This document shows positions 21,845 to 31,366 of a DNA stretch of 64,000 nt, one piece after another (within the stretch, counting starts at the first letter, position 1; each line of letters opens with the position of its first letter). The notes below the pieces were generated by a model. The model was given only the letters and a program-made list of their open reading frames with translations, was not told where the DNA came from and ran no database searches. Source of the stretch: Acidimicrobiales bacterium (GTDB lineage: Bacteria > Actinomycetota > Acidimicrobiia > Acidimicrobiales > Acidimicrobilacustridaceae); assembly GCA_018401565.1 (NCBI GenBank), contig JAGYKS010000028.1, positions 186,001 to 250,000 of the forward strand. The letters are read 5' to 3'. Position numbers and translations under genes: made by a program.

Positions 21845-23991
21845 TTAGGGATCCGGCGTTGCAGGTGGCGCGCCTGCCGGCACTGTGGTTGGGGACCCTG
21901 TCGATGGGGGCACTGTGGTTGGGGGCACTGTGGTTGGGGGCACTGTGGTTCCCGGCGTGGTCGGTGTGCGCCGAGGACCCAGCCCAGTGATCTGCACCGG
22001 CGTCGGCCCGGGATCAACCTCCACCTCCACCACTTGAGTGCCATCGACCAGTCGCGGCCCGGTGATGGGCTGGGCCGGCACGAACGCCCCTGGCGGCACG
22101 TCGGCCAGCGCCGACAGCATGAACTGGCGCCACAGCGATGCCGGAAGGGTCCCACCGGTAATGCCGCTCACCCCGTCGATCGCCGGCAGGGGCCGGATCC
22201 CGTCGACATGACCCAGCCACACTGCCGCCGAGGCTCAGGCGTGTACCCAACGAACCAGGCGGCGCTGAAGTTCTCTGCGGTGCCTGTCTTGCCGGCGGCC
22301 GGACGGGTCAGGCGGGCGGCGGTGCCGGTGCCGCGCTGCACCACATCGGTGAGTACCGACGTCACGTTGTCGGCCACAACCTCGTCGAGCGCCTGGTCGG
22401 GTAGGCGCAGGGAGTTGTCGATGAGGACCTGACCGTCGGCGGCGGTCACCCTGAGCACCGGTACCGGCGCCAGATGGCGGCCACGGGCGGCAAAGGTCCC
22501 GAAGGCGCTCGCCATCTGCAACGGGCTGGTCTCGTAGGCCCCGAGCGCAATGACCTCGCCGTAGGCGCGGTCATCGCCCCAGGCAGTCACTCCCAACCGG
22601 CGTGCGGTGGCGGCCACAACGTTGGGGTCGAGTTCGGCAGCCAGCATCAGCAGAGGAGTATTGAGTGAGTTCACGATGGCTTCGCGCATGGTGGTTGTTC
22701 CACCGGATGCCCCGCCGAAGTTCCGCAGTTGGGTGCCGTTGGCCGTGACGTACACCGTGGGGGCGTTGATGGTCCGGGTCGGGGGACTGCCACGTTCCAT
22801 GGCCGCCGCCAGCACGAACGGTTTCACCGATGACCCGGCCTGAAATCCGGTGTCGCCCCCAGTGGCCAGATTCACCTGGGATTGTTCCCATGAGGTGCTC
22901 GATGCCAGCACCTCAATGAATCCGGTGGACGGCTCGACTGCCGCCAGAGCAGCGCCCACCGTCGGGTCCCCACTTCGATTTGCCAGATCGGTCACCAGTT
23001 CGGTGGCAGTGGTCTGGCGGCCGATATCGAGGGTGGTCTCCACCGTCAGGCCCCGGCTGTACACCACCTGTTCGCCCAGGGTGTCCACCAGATACTTCTC
23101 CACGTACTGGGCGAAATACGGGAACGGGCCGAAATCGCTTCCGGTGAGCGGCATCACCATGGTGGCCAGGTTCACGTCCACCATGCCGGCATCCGACGGC
23201 CGCCCCAGCAGGAGCAGCGGCCGGGCCTCGGCCTGGGTGTACTCGGCCGTGGTGATGGACCCGGTCTCGCGCATGGCGTTGAGGGTCCGCTTGCGTGCCG
23301 CCTCGGCCTGGGGCAGATCCACATGCGGCGAGTAGGCGCTGGGCGCCGGCAACATGCCGATGATCATGGCCGTCTCGGACAGATCCAGCTGTGCCGGGGT
23401 CTTGGCGAAATAGATGTTTGCTGCTGCGGCGAGACCGTAGGCGCCGGACCCGAAATAGCTGTCACCCAGATAGGCCAGCAGGATCTCGTCTTTTTCCATC
23501 TCGGTTTCGATGCGCTGGGCCAGTACCGCCTCGCGAATCTTGCGCCCGAAGGTGCGTTCACCGCCCAGATAACGGTTTTTCACCAGTTGCTGGGTGATGG
23601 TCGACCCGCCCTGGGAAATGCCACCGCTGTCGAGGTTCTCGCGGGCCGCCCGCACGATGCCACCCACGTCCACGCCCGTGTGTTGGTAGAAGTTCCGATC
23701 CTCGGCGGCGATCACAGCCGCCGCCACCTGCGGCGTGATGTCTGACGCCTGGGTGGGCAGGCTCAACTCGAAGCCGCGCAACGTTGCGATCGGGGTGCCG
23801 TCGGATGCGAGCAGGTAGGCAGGCCGGATCTCGGAGGTTGGAAGCGGGTCGGGAACGGCCCCGGGCAACGGACTCACCGCCAGCACGGCCACGGCCACCA
23901 CCACGGCAATCACCGGGGTGGCGATCACCAACGCCGCCACCAGCACCGACTTGACCACCATCCATGCGGCGTGCGTGGCGCTCGTCATCAT
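21845..23991 (-). CDS. Class A penicillin-binding protein (transglycosylase/transpeptidase), one frameshift
   Basis: Bifunctional peptidoglycan synthase. The N-terminal membrane helix spans about residues 11-40. The GT51 domain shows 'AAEDRNFYQHTGVD' (catalytic Glu at about 97) and 'GGSTITQQLVKN' (130-139). The transpeptidase domain has SxxK 'SSVK' (387-390), SxN 'SLN' (442-444) and 'KTG' (568-570). The frame shifts near 22225. After it comes 'GITGGTLPASLWRQFM' and a Thr/Pro-rich tail built of TTVPP units, ending at 21845. The start ATG overlaps the stop of the preceding gene as ATGA, so translation is coupled to the CNA-B-like protein upstream. Confidence 0.93.
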
Positions 23992-24905
23992 CGACCAGAC
24001 CTGGTGGTGTCGGACGAACTGGGAGCGACGACGGCGGTCGTCGTCGTCGTTGTTGTTGGGACGGGCGTCGTCGTCGTGGTGGTGATGGGCCCCCGTCGTT
24101 GGCAGCCGGGAACCTCCACCTGGGCGTCGAGGTCATCAACGATGACAACCAGCCGTCCACTGGCTGCTGGCGCCACACACTGCACGATGAACTCGCCGAT
24201 ACCCCCAACGACAACGAAATCGGCGGGACCACGATGCCCCGGCGGGTACACGACACGTCCGGTGCCACTGGCGTCCACGGCCACGACCTCGCCGGCGGCA
24301 TCGACCACCTGGTCCTGGGCCAGGACCACGACGACCAACTGGTCATCGTCAGACAGTGGCCCCACCTCGGCGGTCACCACAAGCGCGTCAACAAGTGGGG
24401 GACGGATGGTCAATGTTGCCGTCTGGCCATCGCCCATGAACACCCGTTGGGTGTCGGCCTTGCGAAAGTCGGGCTCCTTCCACGCCGTGATGGTCCACAG
24501 TCCTCCCATCAACCCAACTCCAGCGAAGTCCCCGTCAGCGTTGGTGTCGAGCACCAGGCTGGCCGAGCGCTCCCCCACCCACCGCGTGAGTTGGACCCTG
24601 GCCCCGCCCAGCGGTTCGCCGTCTGCCTCAACCCGGCCCACCAGATTGACCGTTCCCCCCACCGTTGCCAACGCCGACCCGTCGACGGCAGAGGCGGGAG
24701 CGGGGCCGGGGAATGCCGAATTGTCCACGGCCCCAGGCAGGGGTCGGAGCGCAGAGGCGACAGCTCGTTGGTCCACGGTGGTCACCTCGCTCTCGGTGGA
24801 TGACGGTCGAATGATCTGGGCTGCCAATGCCACCACCGCAAGCGAAGCCACCATCACCAGCACGACCAACACCGCCACCGGCACCGCTCTCAGCCGGCGC
24901 CCCAT
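23988..24905 (-). CDS. Membrane-anchored protein with a CNA-B/carboxypeptidase-regulatory-like domain and Thr-rich tail
   Basis: One membrane helix (about residues 8-30) is followed by an extracytoplasmic beta-sandwich segment: 'VNLVGRVEADGEPLGGARVQL' to 'LWTITAWKEPDF' is the typical 'extension plus decoration' pattern of CNA-B or carboxypeptidase-regulatory domains. A second domain of about 100 residues with Val-rich strands and a pair of Cys comes next, then a tail of consecutive Thr with Pro and Ser. No catalytic motif is visible. It sits between an inactive HtrA-like protein and a class A PBP in one operon, with a 4-bp overlap to the PBP gene. A scaffold or regulator of cell-wall synthesis is a reasonable inference. 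The gene is intact. Confidence 0.7.
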   Translation of the reverse strand: MGRRLRAVPVAVLVVLVMVASLAVVALAAQIIRPSSTESEVTTVDQRAVASALRPLPGAVDNSAFPGPAPASAVDGSALATVGGTVNLVGRVEADGEPLGGARVQLTRWVGERSASLVLDTNADGDFAGVGLMGGLWTITAWKEPDFRKADTQRVFMGDGQTATLTIRPPLVDALVVTAEVGPLSDDDQLVVVVLAQDQVVDAAGEVVAVDASGTGRVVYPPGHRGPADFVVVGGIGEFIVQCVAPAASGRLVVIVDDLDAQVEVPGCQRRGPITTTTTTPVPTTTTTTTAVVAPSSSDTTRSGR

Positions 24906-24968
24906 TGTGGTCAGTGGCGACGTACCTGGGGCCTGCGCATCAGGTGCTGGGGAGGGGGGCTCGCCACG

Positions 24969-25964
24969 TCACCGTGGTGTCACACCGCCATCACCGGCAC
25001 ACGACAGCAGACCGGCGCACAACTGCTCGAGTGACGGCGACCAGTAAAGATCCCCATCGAGGCCACCGGGGGCGTATCCGGGGGTCACAAACCCCACCAC
25101 GGCGCCTGCGGTGTCCAGCAGCGGGCCACCGGCAAAGTCGCGCGACAGCAGTGCCAGGTACCGAAATCCCGATGAATTGACGTTCAGGACTGTCCCGGGG
25201 CTCACAGTCACCTGGAATCCGCTGACGGCAAACACCGGGAGCCCGGTAAGGCGGCCGGCGGTGCCGGGGTCGGCCAGAACGGCTGGCTCCAGCGTGGTGT
25301 TGGCGGTGAGCACGGCCAGATCGGTGGCGTCGTCCCAGCTGAACAGCGTCGCCTCCCAACGCTGGTCGCCCGACAGCACGGCGATCCCCGGTCCCGGGTC
25401 GGTGGTCGACGCCCGAACCAGCGACAGGCTGGTGACCAGCACCGTGGTGTCTCCATCTCGGGCGACCGCTGTGGCCGAGCCAATCACCTCGCCACCCTCG
25501 GCATTGCGGGTCTCGACCACGGCGATGGACGCCTGCACTGACGCACCTATCGACGACACTCCCTCTGCGTTTTGCAGCAAGGCCCGATACGGGCCGAGGG
25601 CAGCATCGAGCTGGCTGTAGGTGTTGGCGGTGACCTCGTCGAGGATCCCCAGCGCGTCATTGACCCGGGCGTCGAGGTTGGTGTTGAACGTCTCGAGTTG
25701 GGCGGTGTTGTCGGCCACCCGGGAGTCGTAATAGGCAAACAGCACAGCGCCTGAGATACCGGCTCCCACGCCCAACGCCGCCAGCGTCAGCGCAATGCCG
25801 AGCAGCGAGCGGGGAAACACCCGCCATCCCACGCCGGTGGCCTTCCATGCCGCCCGGGCCTCGGTCCGCCGACGCTCGCGTTCGCTGCGCGACTCACCGG
25901 CCCCATCCCAGAACTCCGGGTCCTGGTCACGTTGTGTTGGCCGACCGACGTCACCGGTTGACAT
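24969..25964 (-). CDS. Membrane-anchored trypsin/HtrA-like protein lacking catalytic His and Ser
   Basis: ATG 25964 gives a 52-residue charged cytoplasmic part, a membrane helix (about 53-77), a helical linker and a chymotrypsin-fold domain (about 145-305). The expected T-x-A-H motif reads 'TSLSLV', with Ser181 in the His place. 'DDATDLAVL' keeps Asp215. The expected G-N-S-G-G-P reads 'RDFAGGPLLD', with Ala278 in the Ser place. Two of three catalytic residues are therefore absent, which points to a pseudoprotease with a binding role. GTG 25979 is an alternative start. The CNA-B-like gene starts 63 bp downstream in the same direction. Confidence 0.8.
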   Translation of the reverse strand: MSTGDVGRPTQRDQDPEFWDGAGESRSERERRRTEARAAWKATGVGWRVFPRSLLGIALTLAALGVGAGISGAVLFAYYDSRVADNTAQLETFNTNLDARVNDALGILDEVTANTYSQLDAALGPYRALLQNAEGVSSIGASVQASIAVVETRNAEGGEVIGSATAVARDGDTTVLVTSLSLVRASTTDPGPGIAVLSGDQRWEATLFSWDDATDLAVLTANTTLEPAVLADPGTAGRLTGLPVFAVSGFQVTVSPGTVLNVNSSGFRYLALLSRDFAGGPLLDTAGAVVGFVTPGYAPGGLDGDLYWSPSLEQLCAGLLSCAGDGGVTPR

Positions 25965-26276
25965 GGGCCCTGCCTGCACATGGGTTGCTCACCGTGGGAT
26001 TCTCCGCTGTTTGCAGGTGACGACGCCGGTTAACCGACACCGAAAATGGTGGTCCCTGACCGGTGACGACGCCCACGCCAAACCGCAGGAAAGACGCCAC
26101 GCCCACCAAGACCCGCCGTGACTCCACGACCCCAATCGTACCCATCCACCAGCGGATTTGAGGTCATGTCCGACCAGAATGCACCGACTGCCCCCCTAAA
26201 GGACCCAAACACGAACCACCTGGTCAGTGAACGGTGAACCCGCAACGCCGGACGAGCAGGTGCGGCCGGGGTGGGC
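25965..26276. other. Gene-free stretch between two minus-strand genes
   Basis: This 312-bp gap lies between the end of the monooxygenase gene and the start of the pseudoprotease gene. It should contain the promoter of the downstream minus-strand operon. Only short uncoded reading frames are visible, and no palindrome stands out. Confidence 0.5.
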
Positions 26277-28100
26277 TCAGGGTGTGGCCGAGGCAACGTG
26301 CTCAAACTCGAGGCCTTCAAACGCTCCGGATTCACGCCACTGGGCGATGTAGGCGAAGTACGCCGCCGGTCCCTGCGGGTACCCGCTGGCATTGAGGCGT
26401 TCACGCCGCCCCATCTCCTTGCCCTCGTTGTTGTAGTACCCGGGGGTGCAATCGGTGTTGCCCAGGATGCCTCCCCCCGTCGTCTCCAGCATGGCCACCC
26501 ACGCCTGTTCGGCGTCAGCAGTCACCTCCACCTCGACCGCACCGACGTGGTCGGCGTGGCCGATGACCGCAGCGATGGTGGCAGCGGCTTCGGTGAGATT
26601 GTGGGGAATGTTGGAGATCAGGTTGGCGCCCTGGCTGATGCCGACCACGAACAGGTTCGGAAAGCCCCGAACATGAATGCCGTGCAAGCTCTGCATCCCG
26701 TCAGCCCAGCGTTCAGTCAGGGTCACGCCATCACGCCCCGTGATCTCGAACCCGGTCCGTCGGCTGAGCTCGGTGCCCACCTCAAAGCCTGACGCAAAGA
26801 TCAGGCAATCCAGGTCGTAGTGGACACCGGCCACCCACACCCCGGTGGCGTCGATGCGCTCAACGCCCTTGCCGTCGGTGTCCACCAGATGGGCGGTCGG
26901 CTCGTTGAACGCCTGCAGGTACTGGTCGTGGAAACACGGTCGCTTGCACAGTTGGCGGTACCACGGCTTGAGAGCTTCAGCAGTGGCCGGGTCGGCCACG
27001 GTGGCATCCACACGAGCCCGGATCTCGTCCATCTTCTCGTCGTCGCTGTCGGCGTAGGCGCGGGCCACGGTCTCGGGAGTGAACTCACTGCCAGATGACA
27101 CCTCGGCCACCACCCGATCCCGGATCCGCTTGGCGATGTCGGTCCATCCGTCACGCACAAGGTCCTCGTCGGCAAATCCACCGGTCTGCAAGATGGTGAA
27201 GTTCATGAGCCATCGTTGCTGCCAGCCCGGCTCAAGGTCGGCGAACCACCGGGGTCGATGGGCTGGTTGTTGCGCACGTCGATCGACGACGGCGTGCGCT
27301 GGAACACGAGGAGTTCACCCGCGCTGCGGGCAAGGTGCGGGATGCACTGCACGGCGGTGGCCCCGGTCCCAATGATGCCCACCCGCTTGTCGGCCAGACC
27401 CGTCATGGGCTCACCCGACGGGTCGCCGCCGGTGTAGGAGTAGTCCCATCGACTGGTGTGGAAGCTGTGGCCGGCGAAGGTGCCGATGCCGTCGATGCCC
27501 GGCAACTTGGGTCGATGCAACGGGCCGGTGCCCGTGGTCACGAACCGGGCCCGGATCTCGTCGCCACGGTCGGTGCGGATGATCCAGCGCGAGATGTCGT
27601 CGTCCCACGTCATCGACGTGACACCGGTCGACAGCGCCGCATTGTCGTACAGCCCGAAGTGGGTGGCGATCCGGCGGGCATGGGCCTGAATCTCAGCTGC
27701 ACCGACGTACTTGGCCGACGGCATGGCGCCGGTCTCTTCCAGCAACGGCAGGTAGATCATGGCGGCGGTGTCGCACATGGCGCCGGGGTACCGGTTCCAG
27801 TACCAGACCCCCCCGACGTCGCCGGCCTTGTCGATGAGCCGCACATCGTTGATGCCGGCCTGCACCAGCCTCGCTCCGGTGGTCAGCCCGGCAAACCCAG
27901 CGCCGATCACGGCCACGGTCACTTCGTCGCACAACGGCGGTCGCTCGAACGGTTCGGTATAGGGGTCGTCGAGCAGATGTGCGAACACCCCGGTCGGTTC
28001 GATGTACTGCTCGTTGCCGTCGGGACGACAGCCGCTTGGCCCGCTCGGCGGCGTAGCGAGCGTGCACCGACGACACGTCGTCGTGAGTGGATTCGGTCAT
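26277..28100 (-). CDS. Flavin-containing monooxygenase, Baeyer-Villiger type (two frameshifts)
   Basis: Motifs in order: FAD-binding 'VAVIGAGFAGLTTGARL', 'GGVWYWNRYPGAMCD', the Baeyer-Villiger fingerprint 'FAGHSFHTSRWD', NADP-binding 'VGIIGTGATAVQCIP', then 'LIFASGFEVGTE' and a conserved C-terminal 'WVAMLETTGGGILGNTDC...GYYNNEGK' region. Such enzymes insert oxygen beside a ketone using NADPH and O2. The frame changes near 28030 (between 'AERAKRL' and 'NEQYIEPTGVFAHLL') and near 27230. The corrected length of about 608 residues is normal for the cyclohexanone/phenylacetone monooxygenase-like group with an N-terminal extension. Its substrate is unknown. Confidence 0.9.
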
Positions 28101-28157
28101 CAGGCTCCCCCGTGGCAGTTCGACATCGGAAAAACACTACATGCGCGCCAGCGCAGC

Positions 28158-30371
28158 TCACCCGATGCGGTGGACGGTCACAATGTTGGTTCCGACGTCG
28201 AACCAGACGGCATCCACCATGACCGCAAAGGCCACCTCGTCACCATCGGCGTAGGTCGGTGCGGTGGCGACAATGACCCCGTTGACGGCGATGGCGAGTC
28301 CCTGCCCCAAACCCGCCGAGTCCTTCGAGTCCACGGAGTCCACCGAGTCCACCCGGCCGCGTACCAACGCCGGCACCACACGCGAGCCCGGGGCCAGCTC
28401 GAACGATCCGACGTCAGCAACGGTGGCGTCGACCTGGGTGAGCCGCCCCCCGGGCACCGAACCCACCGGCATCCCCACCAGTTCGGGCGCTGGCCCCAAC
28501 GACCACCAGCGCCGGGTCACGCCCTGCGACAACGCCGACGATTGCGGCACCGTCGCCGCCCCGAACGACACCGAAGGCCCCAGCAGCGTGGACGGCCCGC
28601 GTCGCAAGACGCGGGTCAGGTCAACGTCTGGATCCAGCCGGATGGGGTCCAGCGCAACGGGCAGCAGTTCGAGGTCGCCGGGATGGAAGTACTTGGCAGG
28701 GTCAGACCGGGGCGTTCCAAACACGGACTGCCCGTCGACCTGCCACGGGATGTCGATACCGACCACGTCAGCGATGGTCGGCACCACGTCCACGGTGAGA
28801 ACGTTGGCGTCACTCACCTCACCGAGCGTCTGTCCGGGCTGCTTGATGAACAGCGGCACCCAGGCAAGGTCGGCGAGGTCGTCGTTGTCCAGTGGCTGAC
28901 CCTCGAGTCCGCGAATGGGATGACCAGGCTCGAACCCGATGCCGTGATCCGACGTCACGATCAGCAACGACTCGTCGAACACCCCCCGGGCCTCGAGTTC
29001 AGCGACGATGCCACCCAAAACGGCATCCACGTAACCCACCTGGAGGAGGTGGCGCTGGCGACCGAGGTCGGCAAGCCATTGCTGGTCAGACCAGGTATCG
29101 CCGTTGCGGCCCAGATCGGGCTCGGGACCGGAGTACAGGTTGCCTGACGGGAGATACCGAAACGGCACGTGGGGAAGCAGAATGTGCAGGTAGTGCAACG
29201 CCGGGCCGTTGTCCACGATGCCATCGATGAAGGCCCCGACCCGCTCGGGCTGGTTCAGTTCGAAATCTGCCACCACCGACAGTTCGTTGCCCCCAGCGTC
29301 ACCGCTGACATCGCTGACATCGCTGACACCGCTGACGACGTCCTCGCCTGCGGCCAGTGGCTCCACCAACGCCGCTACCGGATCCCCGCCAGGGCCCGAG
29401 TACGACAGGCGGGATGCAAGGATCCCAACGGCGTCCCCAAGCAGCCCGGTCGTACCGCCCAACGCCGCCGACGACGTGGCGCACAGTTCTGACGGACACA
29501 ACCGGGTCACCGACTCGGTCACGTTGAGGTCGTAGACACCGCCGAGCAGCGTGAACAGCGACTCCGGGTGGTCGGCGGCAACCGGAACCTTGCCGCTCTG
29601 CACGTTCTGGCCGGTGACCAGTGCAGGAATTGCGTACCAGGTTGAGCTGCTCACCGAGGTGGCATTGCGAAACCAGCTCGAACGGTCGGCAAGGGCAGCG
29701 AAATTGGGGAACAGCTCTGCGTCGATGGCGCCGTCGGGTGTCACCAGTGATGCCAGGGGCAACTCGTCGAACACGATTATGACCACCGGGGCCGGCCGGG
29801 CCACCCCGGCGTCCACCGCAGCCGCCGACGGACTGGTCAGCAGGCGGGCTGTTGGGGACGCAAGCAAAAAGGCCCCCACGAACACCACCGGGGCCACGGC
29901 CATGTAGGCAAGCCACGTCCGCACCGGGGGCACCCGCTGGTAAAGCATGACGGCCCCGACACCGGCAGCGACCGCCACCACCACCCGAACAACCCCCGAT
30001 GCCAGCGACGCCACCACTTGCAGGGCGATTGCCGCCACCAGCAATCCCACCAGCGCCTCGTGAACTCGCTGGCCCAACCGTCGATTGATCAACCCGATCC
30101 CGGCCTCGGCCACCCACAGCACCGCCGCCGGCAGGACGGCCACAACGACAACGAATCCGATGATGGCGAATCCCTGTACCCCGCGAAAGGCGAACTGCTG
30201 GGGGGCCCGCCCGAACAGGTCCAGAACCGGCTGGGTGATGGCAAGCCCGCACAACGCGAACAACTCCAGTGCCGAACGAAGCCCGGCCCGTACCGGCGGC
30301 GCTGGACCCGACCCCGTAGCGGCGTCGGCGACCACAGCATCAGCGTCTGCGGTCACAGCATCAAAGGGCAC
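28158..30371 (-). CDS. Membrane sulfatase-like (alkaline phosphatase superfamily) protein
   Basis: The N-terminal 180 residues contain about five hydrophobic helices. The extracytoplasmic domain begins with 'APVVIIVFDELPLASL' (first metal Asp) and contains 'LHILLPHVPFRYLPSG' and 'DESLLIVTSDHGIGF' (metal Asp-His). This layout resembles LtaS or phosphoethanolamine-transferase-like proteins, which move polar head groups onto cell-surface polymers, but the position of the nucleophile is not certain. A C-terminal beta domain of about 150 residues follows, with small repeats 'VDSVDSVDSKDS' and 'SGVSDVSDVSGD'. The gene is intact over 2.2 kb, in contrast to many neighbours. It is divergent from ppk2. 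Confidence 0.8.
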   Translation of the reverse strand: MPFDAVTADADAVVADAATGSGPAPPVRAGLRSALELFALCGLAITQPVLDLFGRAPQQFAFRGVQGFAIIGFVVVVAVLPAAVLWVAEAGIGLINRRLGQRVHEALVGLLVAAIALQVVASLASGVVRVVVAVAAGVGAVMLYQRVPPVRTWLAYMAVAPVVFVGAFLLASPTARLLTSPSAAAVDAGVARPAPVVIIVFDELPLASLVTPDGAIDAELFPNFAALADRSSWFRNATSVSSSTWYAIPALVTGQNVQSGKVPVAADHPESLFTLLGGVYDLNVTESVTRLCPSELCATSSAALGGTTGLLGDAVGILASRLSYSGPGGDPVAALVEPLAAGEDVVSGVSDVSDVSGDAGGNELSVVADFELNQPERVGAFIDGIVDNGPALHYLHILLPHVPFRYLPSGNLYSGPEPDLGRNGDTWSDQQWLADLGRQRHLLQVGYVDAVLGGIVAELEARGVFDESLLIVTSDHGIGFEPGHPIRGLEGQPLDNDDLADLAWVPLFIKQPGQTLGEVSDANVLTVDVVPTIADVVGIDIPWQVDGQSVFGTPRSDPAKYFHPGDLELLPVALDPIRLDPDVDLTRVLRRGPSTLLGPSVSFGAATVPQSSALSQGVTRRWWSLGPAPELVGMPVGSVPGGRLTQVDATVADVGSFELAPGSRVVPALVRGRVDSVDSVDSKDSAGLGQGLAIAVNGVIVATAPTYADGDEVAFAVMVDAVWFDVGTNIVTVHRIG

Positions 30372-30478
30372 ACCGGTGATGGTAGGTGATCACCCGTTCA
30401 CACAGACTTCACGGCATCACCCAAGCACCGACGGGTAGCTTGTGCTCGACATCGACCCATCACCAAGGACACCCCCCC

Positions 30479-31270
30479 ATGACCGACAAGCACTTCGGGT
30501 CCGATTCCTACTCGTCGTCAGGCCAACTGCGCCGCGACGTCTACGAGACCGAACTTGAACGACTGCAGATCGAACTGGTGAAGCTCCAGGAGTGGATCAA
30601 GGCCAAGGGCCTGCGGGTGGTGGTCGTGTTCGAAGGTCGCGACGCTGCCGGCAAAGGCGGTGTGATTACCCGGATCACCGAAAAGACGAACCCCCGAGTG
30701 GTGCGGGTGGTGGCCTTGAGCTCGCCCAGTGACCGTGAGCGAACCCAGTGGTATTTCCAGCGTTACGTGGAGCACCTGCCAGCTGCCGGTGAGATGGTCC
30801 TGTTCGACCGCTCCTGGTACAACCGCGCCGGTGTTGAGCGGGTGATGGGTTTTGCCACCGCCGACGAGGTGGAGGACTTCATGCGCACGTGTCCACAGTT
30901 TGAGGGCATGTTGCAGCGCTCGGGCATCATCTTGATCAAGTACTGGTTCTCGGTCAGCGACACCGAACAGGAACGTCGGTTCCGCAACCGGCTCACGGAC
31001 CCGGCCAAGCAGTGGAAGCTGTCGCCGATGGACATCGAGTCTCGTCTGCGCTGGGAGGAGTATTCCCACGCCAAAGACGAGATGTTCGCCTTCACCGACA
31101 CCAAAACCAGTCCGTGGTGGGTGGTCAACGGGGAATCCAAGCGTCACGCACGACTCAACTGCATCAGCCACCTGTTGTCGCAGGTCCCTTACGAGGACCT
31201 CTACCCCACCGCCGATGGATCTCGGACCGCGGCCTCCGGCATCCGGCCGTCGGGTGCGGCCGCCCATTGA
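30479..31270 (+). CDS. ppk2: Polyphosphate kinase 2
   Basis: Transfers phosphate between polyphosphate and nucleotides. Walker A is 'FEGRDAAGKGG' (residues 51-61), Walker B/lid motifs are 'LFDRSWYNRAG' (108-118) and 'YWFSVSDTEQERRFRNR', and the C-terminal 'KQWKLSPMDIESRLRWEEY' is diagnostic. The length of 263 residues and single domain point to a one-domain class I or III type; which nucleotide is preferred cannot be read from sequence alone. ATG 30479 is preceded by AAGGA at about 11 bp. Reading frames upstream of this start have no conservation. Polyphosphate storage fits activated-sludge or freshwater Acidimicrobiia, which is inference. Confidence 0.95.
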   Translation: MTDKHFGSDSYSSSGQLRRDVYETELERLQIELVKLQEWIKAKGLRVVVVFEGRDAAGKGGVITRITEKTNPRVVRVVALSSPSDRERTQWYFQRYVEHLPAAGEMVLFDRSWYNRAGVERVMGFATADEVEDFMRTCPQFEGMLQRSGIILIKYWFSVSDTEQERRFRNRLTDPAKQWKLSPMDIESRLRWEEYSHAKDEMFAFTDTKTSPWWVVNGESKRHARLNCISHLLSQVPYEDLYPTADGSRTAASGIRPSGAAAH

Positions 31271-31366
31271 GGATCAGTCATTCATCCCTGAGCCCTACTG
31301 ACACACAGCAACCATCTCGTTGTTGCGCTCGTCGCCGCCGAGGGACGTGACCGTCAACTGATCGGG

